Source: Acanthaster planci (Eukaryota; Echinodermata; Asteroidea; Valvatida; Acanthasteridae). Taken from it: a stretch of 64,000 nt of DNA. Below, one piece after another: positions 22,901-35,700 of the stretch (the stretch's first letter is position 1; every line of letters starts with the position of its first letter). A model generated the notes under the pieces. It worked only from the letters and a program-made list of their open reading frames with translations, did not search any database and was not told the DNA's origin. A program made the translations under genes and the position numbers. Where the stretch lies: NCBI RefSeq assembly GCF_001949145.1, contig NW_019091416.1:3317055-3381054 (forward strand), written 5' to 3'.

Positions 22901-25900
22901 GTACGCGTACGGATGTTGCTCGTAATATCAAAAGAAGAAAGGGATTTTATGAAAACAAGCCAAGCAGATTGGTACGAACTTACGTCCAAATGTACACTCG
23001 GCCATTACGCCTGATGTTAAAAGTGACAATTCTAATTTACTTTTTCTATGTGACTTCGTATACCTGGCGATATCCAATATCCTCTTCAGTTCTGTACGGA
23101 GATTCTGATGAGGAATCCTCCAGGAGGTGGGGGCCCCACGAGTCAGACGGATAAACCCCGCCTGTGCCCGTACCGTCGCGTCATTTCGCGACGGCGATGC
23201 TAGCCTCCCCCGCTCTGATCGGCTGGCCATAATTGTGGTAAGAAATACTACACCCCGCCAGATTGCCGCGAAAAAGGAAATGGCTTTCTTGGTATATGAA
23301 AACATAATCCCTGCTGCGTCAGCGAGTCATTCATCACCCTTCCATTCGTCACGTGGAAAACATTGGGATGGATCTGTCTCTGATTCGCGGCTTCGCTCAG
23401 TGTTCCGTGTAAAGTTCACAATTTGACAGCGGCATTCGAAGTGGGCCGACTTCAGACGATGACGAACGGCGGTGCGTACGGTTGTGCACATGAAACGTTC
23501 AGTAATTTGGAGCATTCTTGGGTCGTCAGAAGAAACAGTTACAGTGCACGAGCAATACTGACGGATAAATTCATCAAGACGGAAAGTGGTTAAAATAATT
23601 TACTTGTAACGGATGTTATTTCAACCAGCACAGTTATAGGTGAACGCTTTCTGTCGCCTTGTGAAGGTTTTTTTTGTTTGTTTCTGGGCCACTGGCAGGT
23701 CCGCGAACTTAAATCAGTGGGGCACGGCCCCTCCAATAGGCTTTTTGAAATAAAAAGGAGAAAGACGACCTTTCGGTGTTGTTTCACTCTTGTTGCCTAC
23801 AATTGTGCAAAACAGAAATTCAGAAATTCCACGGAAACTACGTGAAGAAATCGCCTTCGTTTTCGTCTTCCGAGCCCTCGAAAATTTGGTTGTAGACACA
23901 AGCTTTGTTGTGGCTGATGAAAAATGTATCCAGTGTACAACCTCGAATGTACATTGACCTACACTGGGTCAGTTTTCATGACTGCATGCCAAACACATCC
24001 CTAAAACACATTAAGGAATCGGTGGAAATAACATCACCTCGTGTAACCTTGTCATGCATATCGGAGATGTACATGCATAGTTGAAAACCAAACGGAACAG
24101 CAAACGACTTCACATTTGGAAAGAGCACACGCGATATACGGCACACAAGGCGAGATCAGATGTGGGCGAATGTGAGTTGGAGCACACGGTGAGCAACGGT
24201 TCTTTTCATTTCATTTTACGAACTCATATTGTGCCACTCTCCTGTTTATGCCAATAGCATGCAAATTCACCGCAGGTCGAAGACTTATCGAAGGCGGTCA
24301 TTGTCGTGCAAGTGATGGATATACGGACCATGTAGTTGACATATATAACGTGATTTGTAGAGATGCAGAGGTGATATCATCATAGTGGGCTAACGCGAAG
24401 CGAGCGCATGGCGAATAATAACATTACTAACTCTAACTTCAGTTATCATTTGTGCAGAAAATCCAGTCAAAATAACACTTGATAGAAACTGTGGACTAGG
24501 TCACCAGTATGTGGAAATTCAATACGGTGGCCGCAATTTACTGTACATCTAGTCTACCGGTTGTCATATCAACAACATTGACAAATCACAGCGTGAAACA
24601 TATTAGACCGAGTAATTTAAAACATGTGTATAAGCCCCAAAGGGAGTGATTCACGAGCGGGCAGGCTAGTTTTTGGAGGTCAAAATGCCGTGGTAACCAA
24701 TTGGGCTTTTCAGTCATGCGTACACGTCGACATGCGTACAAAATAATCGTGTCAGTCAAGGATGTGCCATATACCCTTCACCGACTCGATGTTTAACGAC
24801 CTCACCCCTGGCAGGACGAATCATTAAACTTCTTGAGTTTGAAGAAAGAGTTTCACAATAAATACTTTCGTGGAAATTAATCCACCCACGGACCTTGGCA
24901 CGCACGCGAACTTTCTTTCGAAACGGCACATCGTTTTTCAGACTAATCTTCCATCATGAAAGTCGGGATTAGACATTTCTGCCCCGATGAAAAATTCCTC
25001 CGAATACCATTTCTCTAAAATTTTAACCTAAAGCATTTTTCTCGTTATTTGTTTGTTGCTGCACTCTCTTGCTGGAGAGGTCTTGGGCTTACGGTTTACA
25101 TCTATGAATTAAACCCTACGTAACCCTTTCAACACCTTGTCTTCGAACTACTTTTTTCAATCATGAAGAAGTTATGCAAGGTGACCACCACTCGCGGTCA
25201 TCACTGCTCGTCCTAAGTCAAATTCACTCAACATGCGCGCGTAATCTGCGCTCGTTTCCGATCCTCCTGCCGTGTGCACAGGTTGAGCTCCCACGTGAAA
25301 GCCGCGCAAGACACCCTCTGGTACCACGGTCTTGCATTGGGGACCGCTCTCGACACACACCATGTGCAGTCTTGATGAGAGAGCATGACGGTGTGATCTG
25401 TCATTCGCCGGTGATGACCTTCGCTGAACACGGGGAACCTAACACATTCATCAATAATACGCGCTGTGGCATTGGACTCCTTCTACCAAAACAAACAAGA
25501 CATTGGCATTATGAAAACACCTTTCGAGGGTTTGTTATGATTGGGTTACAATATAAATCTTAAAAAGAATTTTTTTGGCTGTCATTTTTCTTTCCTTTCA
25601 GGGACCCTATAGATGTTCAATATAGGCCTACTCGGTGTGAGAAGTTTGCGTCCAAAGGTTTCACTTGTTTATCAATAAGAAAAGCTGAAGAACCCCATGC
25701 AGTCAGTTTGGGCAATAATGACGTTGTCAAATTGTTACATTGGAAATTTGCTAGCTATCAAGTTTGCTGTCAGTTTGATTGCTTTCAAACCTATTCCGAT
25801 GGAAAAGCTAATCGAGATTGGCTGAAGAAACGCTGGGTATCTGAACTTAAATTTGGGGAGCTGGTAAAACCGTGATGTATAATGCGTAATGCTTCCGGCG

Positions 25901-26657
25901 GACAGACGTATAAATCAGCCTTGTCAAAGCGCGAGTGCGGAGTTTACAAGCCCAGGGAATCCTCGGCACGCAGCTGGCGCGGTTAGCAAAGGGCACCGCA
26001 AGCATATAGCCCGATGATGCCGCATTCACCGCCGTGAAATAAAAAATGAACTAATGGTAAATGAGGCCTCGAGCATGGCCTCATATATGTAGCGACTAGC
26101 AGCCTCTGCGTTCCATAAATCTATTTCAGAGGAGAACGCTCCAGGGACAGCGTTCATTACCAGTCTCGGAAATTCAAAACAGGACTGCTCGACCAAGTAG
26201 CGGTTCGGCCGTAGGCGCTCTTCCTAGGGATTGCCCATTCCAATTCCTTGGGCGTTGCTGGGGTAGTAGGAATGCCGGACCGGGTTGGATAAATAGCTGT
26301 GCCTCCAAATTTTCCCGTGCGTGAAAATGTAAATTTGTCACGGTTGACTGAGGAGTTGCTCCGACCGTGACCGAGCCCGGGGAATGGAAAAAGAGCTTGT
26401 CACGTGGGCAGATTGGTAACAGTTTATAAATATCATCATCCCATTCCCAGTGCCAGCCATTGCGAGCAGCTGTTGGTATGGATGGCTTCAGCAGAACAAA
26501 ACCAGCACAGACAGTGCCGAGGAACTGAAGCCAAAATACCATTGAGATCGTCGAGTTGGCCGGGTGAAGGTCTTGTGCGCAGATAGTTCCCACACGCATA
26601 CTGCTTGCTGGACTCTAGTTGGCACTGAACCCGACTCCCTGCATTTTTTTGTTCACC
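19961..26657. other. Intergenic region between DRG2 and the FN3 gene
   Basis: No gene is supported. The stretch has CpG-rich patches near 20640-20760 and 23150-23230. A good-looking splice donor (AAACGTAAGT) at about 20858-20867 could end an untranslated first exon, but nothing confirms transcription. A short perfect hairpin lies at 23173-23194. Confidence 0.4.
23173..23194. repeat. GC-rich perfect hairpin
   Basis: CCGTCGCG, six bases, then CGCGACGG: an 8-bp perfect inverted repeat in a CpG-rich patch. Its role is unknown and it could be chance. Confidence 0.5.
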
Positions 26658-26724
26658 ATGGACCTGCACCTGCTGCATCCGCTGATATTCCTCGTAGGAG
26701 TGGCACGCATCACAGAATGTCAGA
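26658..26724 (+). CDS. Signal-peptide exon of the FN3 gene
   Basis: The ATG in CACCATGG context opens a 22-residue hydrophobic leader, MDLHLLHPLIFLVGVARI followed by TECQ, and then a perfect GTAAGT donor after one extra base. This phase-1 end joins the first FN3 exon to make Thr-Pro-Ile-Leu-Pro-Pro. A signal peptide is the clear reading. That it belongs to this particular FN3 gene rests on phase, strand and the lack of another candidate. Confidence 0.6.
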
Positions 26725-29700
26725 GTAAGTACATGCAGTATCCCATTTTACAGTGCGCAGTCGTTGGGCATGCTTACATGATATAATGTTTCAGGTTGTG
26801 TTACAATTCTTTGCTGCTTCACTGGACGCTGGAGTCCATGTTCATGTCAGGGGCACCATAATTTGCCTGTGAACACAGTACTTTAAGTAACCCCATGCTT
26901 CATCTTTGATATCACTTCAGCGAATATAGTTGATTTGTCATGCTAGAAAGACACCTATTATGGGTTTTCGAGTTTTCTGAAACAGCTTGGAGTTGTGCAA
27001 AGGTACAGCTGGTACTGAGGAATATCACCCATGCACACACCACCAAACTTCACAATGGCGAAGATAATTAGAAGATAACGTAGATGAAAGTGGTGGCGGT
27101 ATGATGGCGGCCGAGTAAGGATGATGTTGGAGATGCATAGACAGAAAACTGCCGTGAGGATCATCGTGATCATGTGTGACTAGTCATGGTGATCTTTCTG
27201 AGAGCAGAGCACTGCGATTACTGAGTACGATATGAAGATGGCGAGAACGGAGAGTCTGAAAATGAGAGCGAAATTAATGACCATTGTAACTGCTGTCATG
27301 GCACGATCCGAACTCGTTGTTCAGAGAACTCGAAATGATACTCTCATGATTAACATTAACAACTCTGTGGCGGTACCGAGACAAAATTCAAACTGTGTAA
27401 AGGTGATGTTGATGAGAGGAGGACTGTAGTAACGTTGGTAACATGCTTTATGAAATGTAGAGTGTGCCTCATCACGAGCAGCAGAACGTGGCATCTTTAG
27501 ATGAACGACCGTGAACCTTCTGTTGCGATCGAATGCTAATTGGTTCTGAAAGCTAAACCAGATCAGATGGCAGAAGTTAAATTTGACGTATCTCTTACGG
27601 TACATTCACACGATCGACTCGCATCTCTGCACGTTGACTGCCGGGTATTGCTCTGATCCGGTTAATTGCATGCTCCGTGCACCGAATGCGATGTTAATAG
27701 TTAGGTTATGGGAATATTTTTCCTTGATGTTTCGGCGGAAAAAGAATTCATCTGCTCACAAAAATTTTGTCAGGTTCAGCTATGAATATTCATGAGTGGT
27801 ACTCTGCAATATGTCACATCACGTCACCAATGACGATGGATGGTTTTGGTGCATGGCAATGACCCTCAATTATGAATGGTATTTGGGTGTTTAGAAGCAA
27901 TCCATCATTCCAAATTTAAACACCAGCCCTCTTGAAATCTGTCCCAGGGAGGCCGATATTATAAATAACCGATGAAGAAAACGCTCATCAGAGGAATGAT
28001 GCCATTTATTTGATGATTTCGAAATCGCAGTCGGGCACTTTATTTTCTCATCCCAGGGGAAATCTAAGTAAAGCAGTTTATGTGTAATAATCTACACTAT
28101 GCTGCACATGTTGACGTTGCTACGGCGAGCTGTATCCGTCGAATTTAAGCTGTATTGGGTGTTACCCTAAGATGCAATATTAATTACTTTAGAGACAATT
28201 CGAAGACCACAGGAAAATTACATATCCATGTTTGACACATCTATTAAATAATACCCAGCAACGAAGCACTTTCACAGAAAACCAATTGTCCGTTGGGCTG
28301 GAACTTCCTTTGAGATTTCCTGTAAATTTCCTTTTCATCACAACAGGGAATTTCTCATCGTCGCCTAGCATGCGCAGTCCCACCAAGGGAACAAATCGTG
28401 GTTTCTCTGTGTCTCTCTGAACTTGACGTCCGGACCTGCCTTGCAACAGGCAGTAAAAAATGCGTTTGACCGCCTCCAAGTTGTCCGTTCATTTTAAACC
28501 GTGTGGTATTTTTGATGGGGAGACTTTTCCACATGTTCTACCCCGAGGCTAATCATATTCCCGGCCTGTATCCTGGTCTTGTCTATCGTCCTGGTTCCTG
28601 TAGATATTGGAGACCTTATACAGTGGGAGGCTAATGTCTAGCGTCCTGCAGCTAGGAAGTGCACTGCTTGTTAAAAGGGGCATTACTACAGCCATCTCTT
28701 CATCAGAAAAGCCAATTAAGAGGTTACTTTTAGCACATCGTTGGTTCATACAGCTTTACCCAAACCGATACGGTTGATACAAATTAGGGTGATTAGTTTA
28801 AAAGAAATAATCATGCCATTCCTCTGGAAAACCTCCATTTTTAACTGTAGCTTGGATTGAAATTACACACAGCTTGGAATTCCGATTTTTTGATGTGTTT
28901 TACCTTTTTGAGTTTTCAAGCGTGTACATTTTAAAGAGGAATTCAAATATCTTAACTATTTATATAAGACAATAATACCGACACTCCAAAATTGAGGTTT
29001 AGCACAGCAGTGCAATCATTGAACTCTTTAATTTTGTCTTTAAAAGTGATGGAGAATGAATTTAGATGATGACCAGCAAAAGCGAAATTCTCAAAAAAAA
29101 AATGGAATTGTAAGGCATACCCTACAAGTTGGTGGCAAATGAGTGTAATCATGCACACATGGTGGAAAGATCTAGAATAGCTGTTACCCAGAGGGCCCAC
29201 TGAAGGGCAGATTGGCGATTTAAGACCAGGTTGCAAGACAGAGAGATACCGTTGATAACATGATGTTTTTACTCTTGTCTCAGAGGGTCGGAGGGGATAA
29301 CGTATAAATATCTGGGACCTGTCTAAAGGACGGACCTGTTATTCTGCTTGAAGTCTTAATTAAGATGGTATATTTTTTTTTACGATCGATCTGTGGCTGA
29401 GATTGTTTGTTTGAAGAGCCTCTTTTTCCTGAGGATGAAATACATGAAGTTGGGCTCTGTGATGCTGCACAAATGCTTGACCATTTTGCAGAGCTCTTCG
29501 AGGACTCCGTTAATGGGCAGGGAACCCGTTTACGGCATGCGCAGGGGCTTGACAGAGATTTCCAGGCTAGTGCTTCTGGCCGTTGTAGTCTTTGTGTATA
29601 GCAATAGGAATACCCGGACTCTAATTTGGGAGGGGGATATTGGATATATAAATTAACGAGAAAAGCTCTTGTCCGGGAGGGCATGTGTCCTTGCTCTATG

Positions 29701-32700
29701 ATCCAACCCCAACACAGCCCATGCCCTCCCGGACAAGAGCTTTTCTCGTTAATTTATATGTCCAATATCCCCCATCAAATTAGAGCCCGGTTGGTCCTAT
29801 CATAGAGCAAGGATGGTTGGATGAAGTTTTTGCTCCGGTACTGATGTAACACTGGAAGTGGGATGTCGAATTTGAGTAATTTACAGAGCGGGCTTAATAA
29901 GTGGATTTTGCTGATCCAGGCTGCTCGAACACACTGTCTTTCTCTTCCATAATTGGTCGTCCTGGACCCCCATAAGTTTCCGGGGCCGGCGCGAATTAAG
30001 TTTTTGATTAATTGTTTAATGTATTCCAGCCTTTTACACATGAATTACCGTAGTATCTATATGCATTCTCTTACTTTATGAAGTGTTGCATTTTGTATTT
30101 TAAGGAAGTAAGCCTAAGGTCAATTGATATTTTCTTAGTCGAGCTTTAGTGTCAAACTTGTACAAAATGTGCCCTTTCTCTGTGGTCGTATTGACTGTGG
30201 CGAAGTCTGCTCTTTGTAGTTATGGCCTTGGAAAGATATATTTTGATGTCTTTAAAAGAACCATTGTGCTCCTTTCATGTAATTTTAAAGCGCTGTTACA
30301 CGTTTGTGGTGTAAATTCTCCGGTTCGACAGATGCTCTATTTCAAAGTCTTTGTTACAAAATGAAACTCAGGACTGTAAATGCTAAATGCAAGTTAACAT
30401 TATCAGAACATTTCAGCTTTGTCGGAAGTGCTTTTATGACACCCCGAATAATTACGCTTTGATTGATCGGTTGCTGGGACACTTCAAGGAAGTTTCTCAT
30501 CGGGCTCAGATTTTTACGCAAACGAGTTTCACACTTGGAAGTTTAAGGCTACAGTTGCAGCTTATATTGGCCGTAGTTCATACTTCCAATTTGCAACTTG
30601 TTGCTTTATTGTAGCTAAATAATGACATTATATTTTGTCCAGCCGACTGTGATCTGATCTTTTCAGGCTTAGAATCAAATTATTTCCGACTCAATGCAAT
30701 AGAAGTGATCTGGTTGAATGCATGAGTAAAACAAAGAGCGATGTAAAAGGGATAGAAGAGAGGATATAAAACGCTCGGAAGATGCAGCTTATTGACTGAA
30801 AAGCTGTCTGTTTCCGTACCATTCCTGTAAGACACTGTCTTTCAAGCTGTGCTCCCAGCATTTCATCATTGAAATTAATCGTGTGCTTGAATATAGAGGT
30901 ATTTGTATTCCTACCCGCGACAACCAAGATTTCTCTCTCATCTGTAAAATTCTCGCCAGGTTTGGTCTGCCGGAGTTGTACAAACAAAATAGTATCCACC
31001 GCACGGTGCTTTTGTGGTTGAAATTTATATAAACGTCCACACAGCACAAACCCTTTTAAATTTTCCTTGGGTACACTCATGCATGTGAGTAGGGCGGGGG
31101 GGGCGTTATTTTGCTGTGAGAGGAGAAAATCAAATCGGTGGACGAGAGGCTTATGTTTTCTTTTGTAACTTCATGGAGTGTGGCAAAGGATTTGCTCCAT
31201 TGAGAGACCGTTGTTGGTTAAATTACATGTATGAGAAAATGTTACGAAGAGCGCTTTACAGCTGCACCTGGTCTATGTTTCTTAAAGTCCAGGCAGCACC
31301 TGTTCATTTGAATCATGAATTTATCTTTCTTCATGTTACGCTTCACGCTATGGAGGCACCTGCGTGCGTGTAATTCGAATGTACCGGTTTAGATTACCTA
31401 TTTTTAACAATCAACGATCGTGTTTATGAATTGCTGCCTTCCTTATTTTGCTGAATATGTCGCTGCTCAGGGACATCCTCCATCTTGATTTCCTAAAGAA
31501 GAAACGCATTCTCGACTGTTCTCGTTTTATACCTGAGTGCTTTGGGGAAATCTTCCAGGGAGTTAGCTTTGAAATCTGTTGATGCCGAAATTTGGGCGCT
31601 CTCACAGACACGCCGCGTTAATTGAGTATTTTTCGTCAGCTTAGTCATAATCCTCCAATTACAGCCGTGACTCCGCCAACATAAACATTTCCAAGACCAA
31701 TCTATGTGGTGTTGTTGATAAAAACAGGAAGATTGTCGCTGGGTGTAGTGAAGAAATTAATTTAGCGTTTAACAGTTTGAGAAATGAAAATACACGGGGC
31801 GTTATTCCCAGCTGTAAATATTTTCCAGACACTGTGGTGCACATCCGTGATTCAGGGTGTTGCCTCATCTCGCCTTCAGACGATTGAAGGATTGTGTTAC
31901 GAGCGCGAAGAAGATCTTATTAGGGGCTGAGGAACACGCCCCCATTGAAGGTCCTTCCATGTACCCGCCCCTTTCTTGCAAGGACTTCTCTTTAGTTTGA
32001 CTTAATTTTTACGCCGAAAAAATTGAGAAGTTCGATGCAATTTTATTATGTTCACACGGAGTTGATATGAAAGGGAGGCTGCACTGGTAATCTTCAGCCT
32101 TCACTTGAATGGACTCCCTACGTAAAAACCTGCCTAGCAATGGCTCGACTGCGTTCTAGTGCTAGCAATATGGCACTCACGTGTATAATCCCTTTAAACT
32201 TCAAGTGTTCCTTTTGAATGACAGCGACGTTTTCTCCTTCTAAAGTTACTTCGTCGACAATCATAACATCTGTTTTAATTGCTCCCTTTAATGTGAGTAC
32301 TGAAGTCGCCAAGTTTTGGAGATTATTCAGTTAACGCAAGCAGGTTCGGTTTTTCTCCCCAGTGGTGTTTATATTTAGGTCCAAATGGTTGTTTGACATC
32401 TGATCTCCTGCATACCTGTCGTTTCGGCTCCTAGACTACCTTGACCTAATTGTACCTTCCTGTGCAATTTCTATCTCATGTACAGCCCATTTGGAGCCAT
32501 ATGTTAGGAGAATCACCAATGTGCCCTTTGCTGCAACCCGGATCGAGTGCGCTACACCGTCAGTAAACATTTTGTTGGTCGATTTCCGTAACGTTTTACT
32601 CATCCTGGCCTTCCAGAGGGGCCTCCCGTAAAATGATGTGGCTTTTCGTGAAGGCGCCCGTTTGAGGCCCGTGAAAATTTAATCAACCTGTAACGGTGTC

Positions 32701-35700
32701 TCCGTAAGGAGGGCCTGTATGTGTAGCTTCTTCAATCCTCGATTTGGAAAATGCACTGGTGTTTGCAACACTTCCAGTGAGGCGACGCTGTGATAAACAA
32801 ACTTCGGCAATTTTTGATTCTGTCGAAACCAGAGGAACAAAGCACTTAACTATATGCACTTGTCGTTTTAATAGTGTGACAGTTTCAACAATCGATAAGC
32901 GAAAGAAATCGAGTATTTAGAGGTTTCTTTCAACCTTAAAACCAGGGAGGATCCATACTTCCCTGTTTCTTTCGAGTTGAATAGCGACAGATAATGGATT
33001 CTCCGTTCTTACCTGCAATTTCTCGTCAGGGAACGCTTTGGCACTTTGTCTCTTGTCGTAATTGAAGCATTATGAACATCCTATTTGTACTTTACAACTA
33101 CATATGACAATTTAAGCTCAATGCAAATCGTTGCAGTTTGTTAAAAAGTCTGCTAAATATTGAAAAGTTGGGTGACTCTTCGTAAAGACGTTTTAACTGT
33201 TTGAAAAACAATCGGTGTAAATTTCTATAAGGATCCAGTTTTTAATCCAGTTTTATGTTTAATACGAAGACATGCCGTTTCTGTTAATGATGCCCTTTTT
33301 GTCTCCTGTTTTTGAAATCTTGATAATTTTTTTAGGATAATAAAGTATTTTATTTTAATACGTCCAAGTGGAAGGTAGCGATCCAGTTGAAGCCATTTTG
33401 TGTGACTGTTTGAGAAACTCATAATCAGGTCTTTCAAGTCTGGCCGGTCAGGCGTGCCTGCTGCTTTTTCTGTTTTAAAATCGGGTATAACATTTGAATG
33501 GAGGAGTGTCCCGTGGTTTTAAAGCTCAGAACTTAGTTCTACTGAGGAGACGTCAGAATTCGGACATCTCGGTTTCTTTTAATTGCAAAATCCCAGGAGT
33601 CCCGATTTGTCGGAATTTCTTTAATTCACGATGTTGTGACTTTCTTGCTGATGGACTGTGTTAGTTTTTAGTGTTATTTTCACCTGCTTATAATATGGAA
33701 GTTTTGAAAGGAAGCCACACCCATGATGCCCTTTCGGGGCCACCGTAGAGAAAAGATAATGTACACTTAATCATGGTATAACGACTTTCCCCGAGCCTGC
33801 GCCGTGTGGCGTTAAAGCCACTGGCGGACCGTGTTTTTCTCAAATAGGAGCAGCCATGGCGACTCACGCCGCATCGGGGATCCGTTCAGGGCTTGTCTGG
33901 ATTAATGAGCACTGCTGTGTCCAGACGACTGTATTAATCGGGGGGCTTAGCCCCGCTAACGTGATTTCGACTGACGATTTCAGCAGGTTGTTCCGAGATT
34001 TTGTCCAGTCACAGGTGGAGAGTGCATTTTTGGGAGGGGTACGGATGGCTATGGCTCTTTTTCCCAGATTGATGTCCCATGGTTCGAGAACTTTACCTTT
34101 AAGTCTGCATCAAAGTTATACAGATATGGCCTAGCCTTGCCTAGTGAAAGTCTGGGAATGGTTGACATTTTTCTGGTAAAGAAGGCATTACAGTATTCTA
34201 AATTACCTTCAAGATGTAAAGCGTGTAAATTAATGCAGCACAATAACTTACTAATTGGCAAACATTCTCATTCTGCTGATAGGGCAAGATTTTAATTGGA
34301 CTTAAATCAGATTTGTTGAGTATCTCTTATTTTCCAACTTCGGTGAGGATTCCCTCTTCCTGATTGCATAAATAATGCAAGTTGCTCATTCCCATTCAGA
34401 TATCGCATATGCTTTTCTCTGGCGGTAATCTCGAAGACAAGTATATAAAACGTATAGATTTTGATGTGCACAGGCGCAGTAGGACAAAATCACCCTTTGA
34501 CGTCACATTACGTGGGTAAATGTGTTTCAACTATCAGCCAGCCCACTCCCCCTCGATACAAGTTAGAGTGTGCCTTAAACATTAAGAGCCATGCTGTAAA
34601 TATGAGGTACTAGACGAGCAACAGTCTGTATCGTATTGGGATGAAAAATGATTTAAGTTGAAGTACATGTCACTGAAAACACATTAATGTATAGCTGTGA
34701 TAATTGGTCCGACGTATACCGCACTGAAGGTTTAGAATTTGCAAGGAATTTAGGGGGAATGCAGTGAGTGATTTATCATACGTGTCATATATGCAGCAAT
34801 AAAAAACCGCCAGACTTATATTTGAGAAAGCGAAATGCCTTGTAAAAATAGAATTTCTCGAAAATTATGACTGAGCTCTCGGAATGTTTAAGTGATATGA
34901 CACACGGTCGACCCTTGCTTCTCTGCACTCGGCAATACGTACTCCAGAATACTCGTAATTAGAAGAACAAACCTGGAAGGAAGGCACTGGAAGGTAAAGG
35001 CAGCAGTCTCTCTTGCAAACAAAATCTTTTTTTGTCTGTTTGTAGACTGCAAAGCAAGAATCCCATCCAAACTTGCCAGTTTACTTTCTTCAATTACAAA
35101 TTGGTAACCTCCTTAAGTAACAGGAACAGACCTTCGATGTGTGAGATATTATCGTTTCATTGCGTTACCAGAAAAAATGGCAGAAAAGCATTTAAAAGAA
35201 TTCCCTTTTCCATGTTACACATGACAGAATAAAATATTAAACAGCGTCTTGGGTAGTCGTGTTCTGATCTTTGTGTATCGAACTCTAAGGCTGAGAGTGA
35301 AAGGTCTGGATGATCAGTGTGCACCAAGAAGAATCTGTCGGCAATGACTCAGGCGGCTGCAGTGAGTCATCGGCTACGTATTACAAGCGCGAACGAAGAA
35401 CTTTAAACTCACAGATATGACCACGTGCGGAGGTTCCGGTGGGCTGACGAAAGATAAGTCTGAACGCCGGCAGAGAAATGTCAGTAATGTTCCAGCTTGG
35501 CGCGTGGAGGGAATGGAAGAGATTAAGATAATGCAGGGAGCCTCTTCTCTTAATTGAATGAATAACAAACGTGGGCCAGGGTGCATTCTTTGAGAACCTA
35601 CGTTATGGTTGACCTGTGCATTATGGATGACATAATGTCGTGTCAGATTAATAAATGAGGCAATTCTGTAGCACCACCCAGGGGAAGATAATGATAAGCG

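Noticed and set aside
26174-26599. 141-codon minus-strand open frame just upstream of the FN3 signal exon
   Set aside because: No recognisable motif, no conserved pattern and no splice partners. It overlaps the probable promoter and 5' UTR of the FN3 gene, where GC-rich DNA often has chance open frames.
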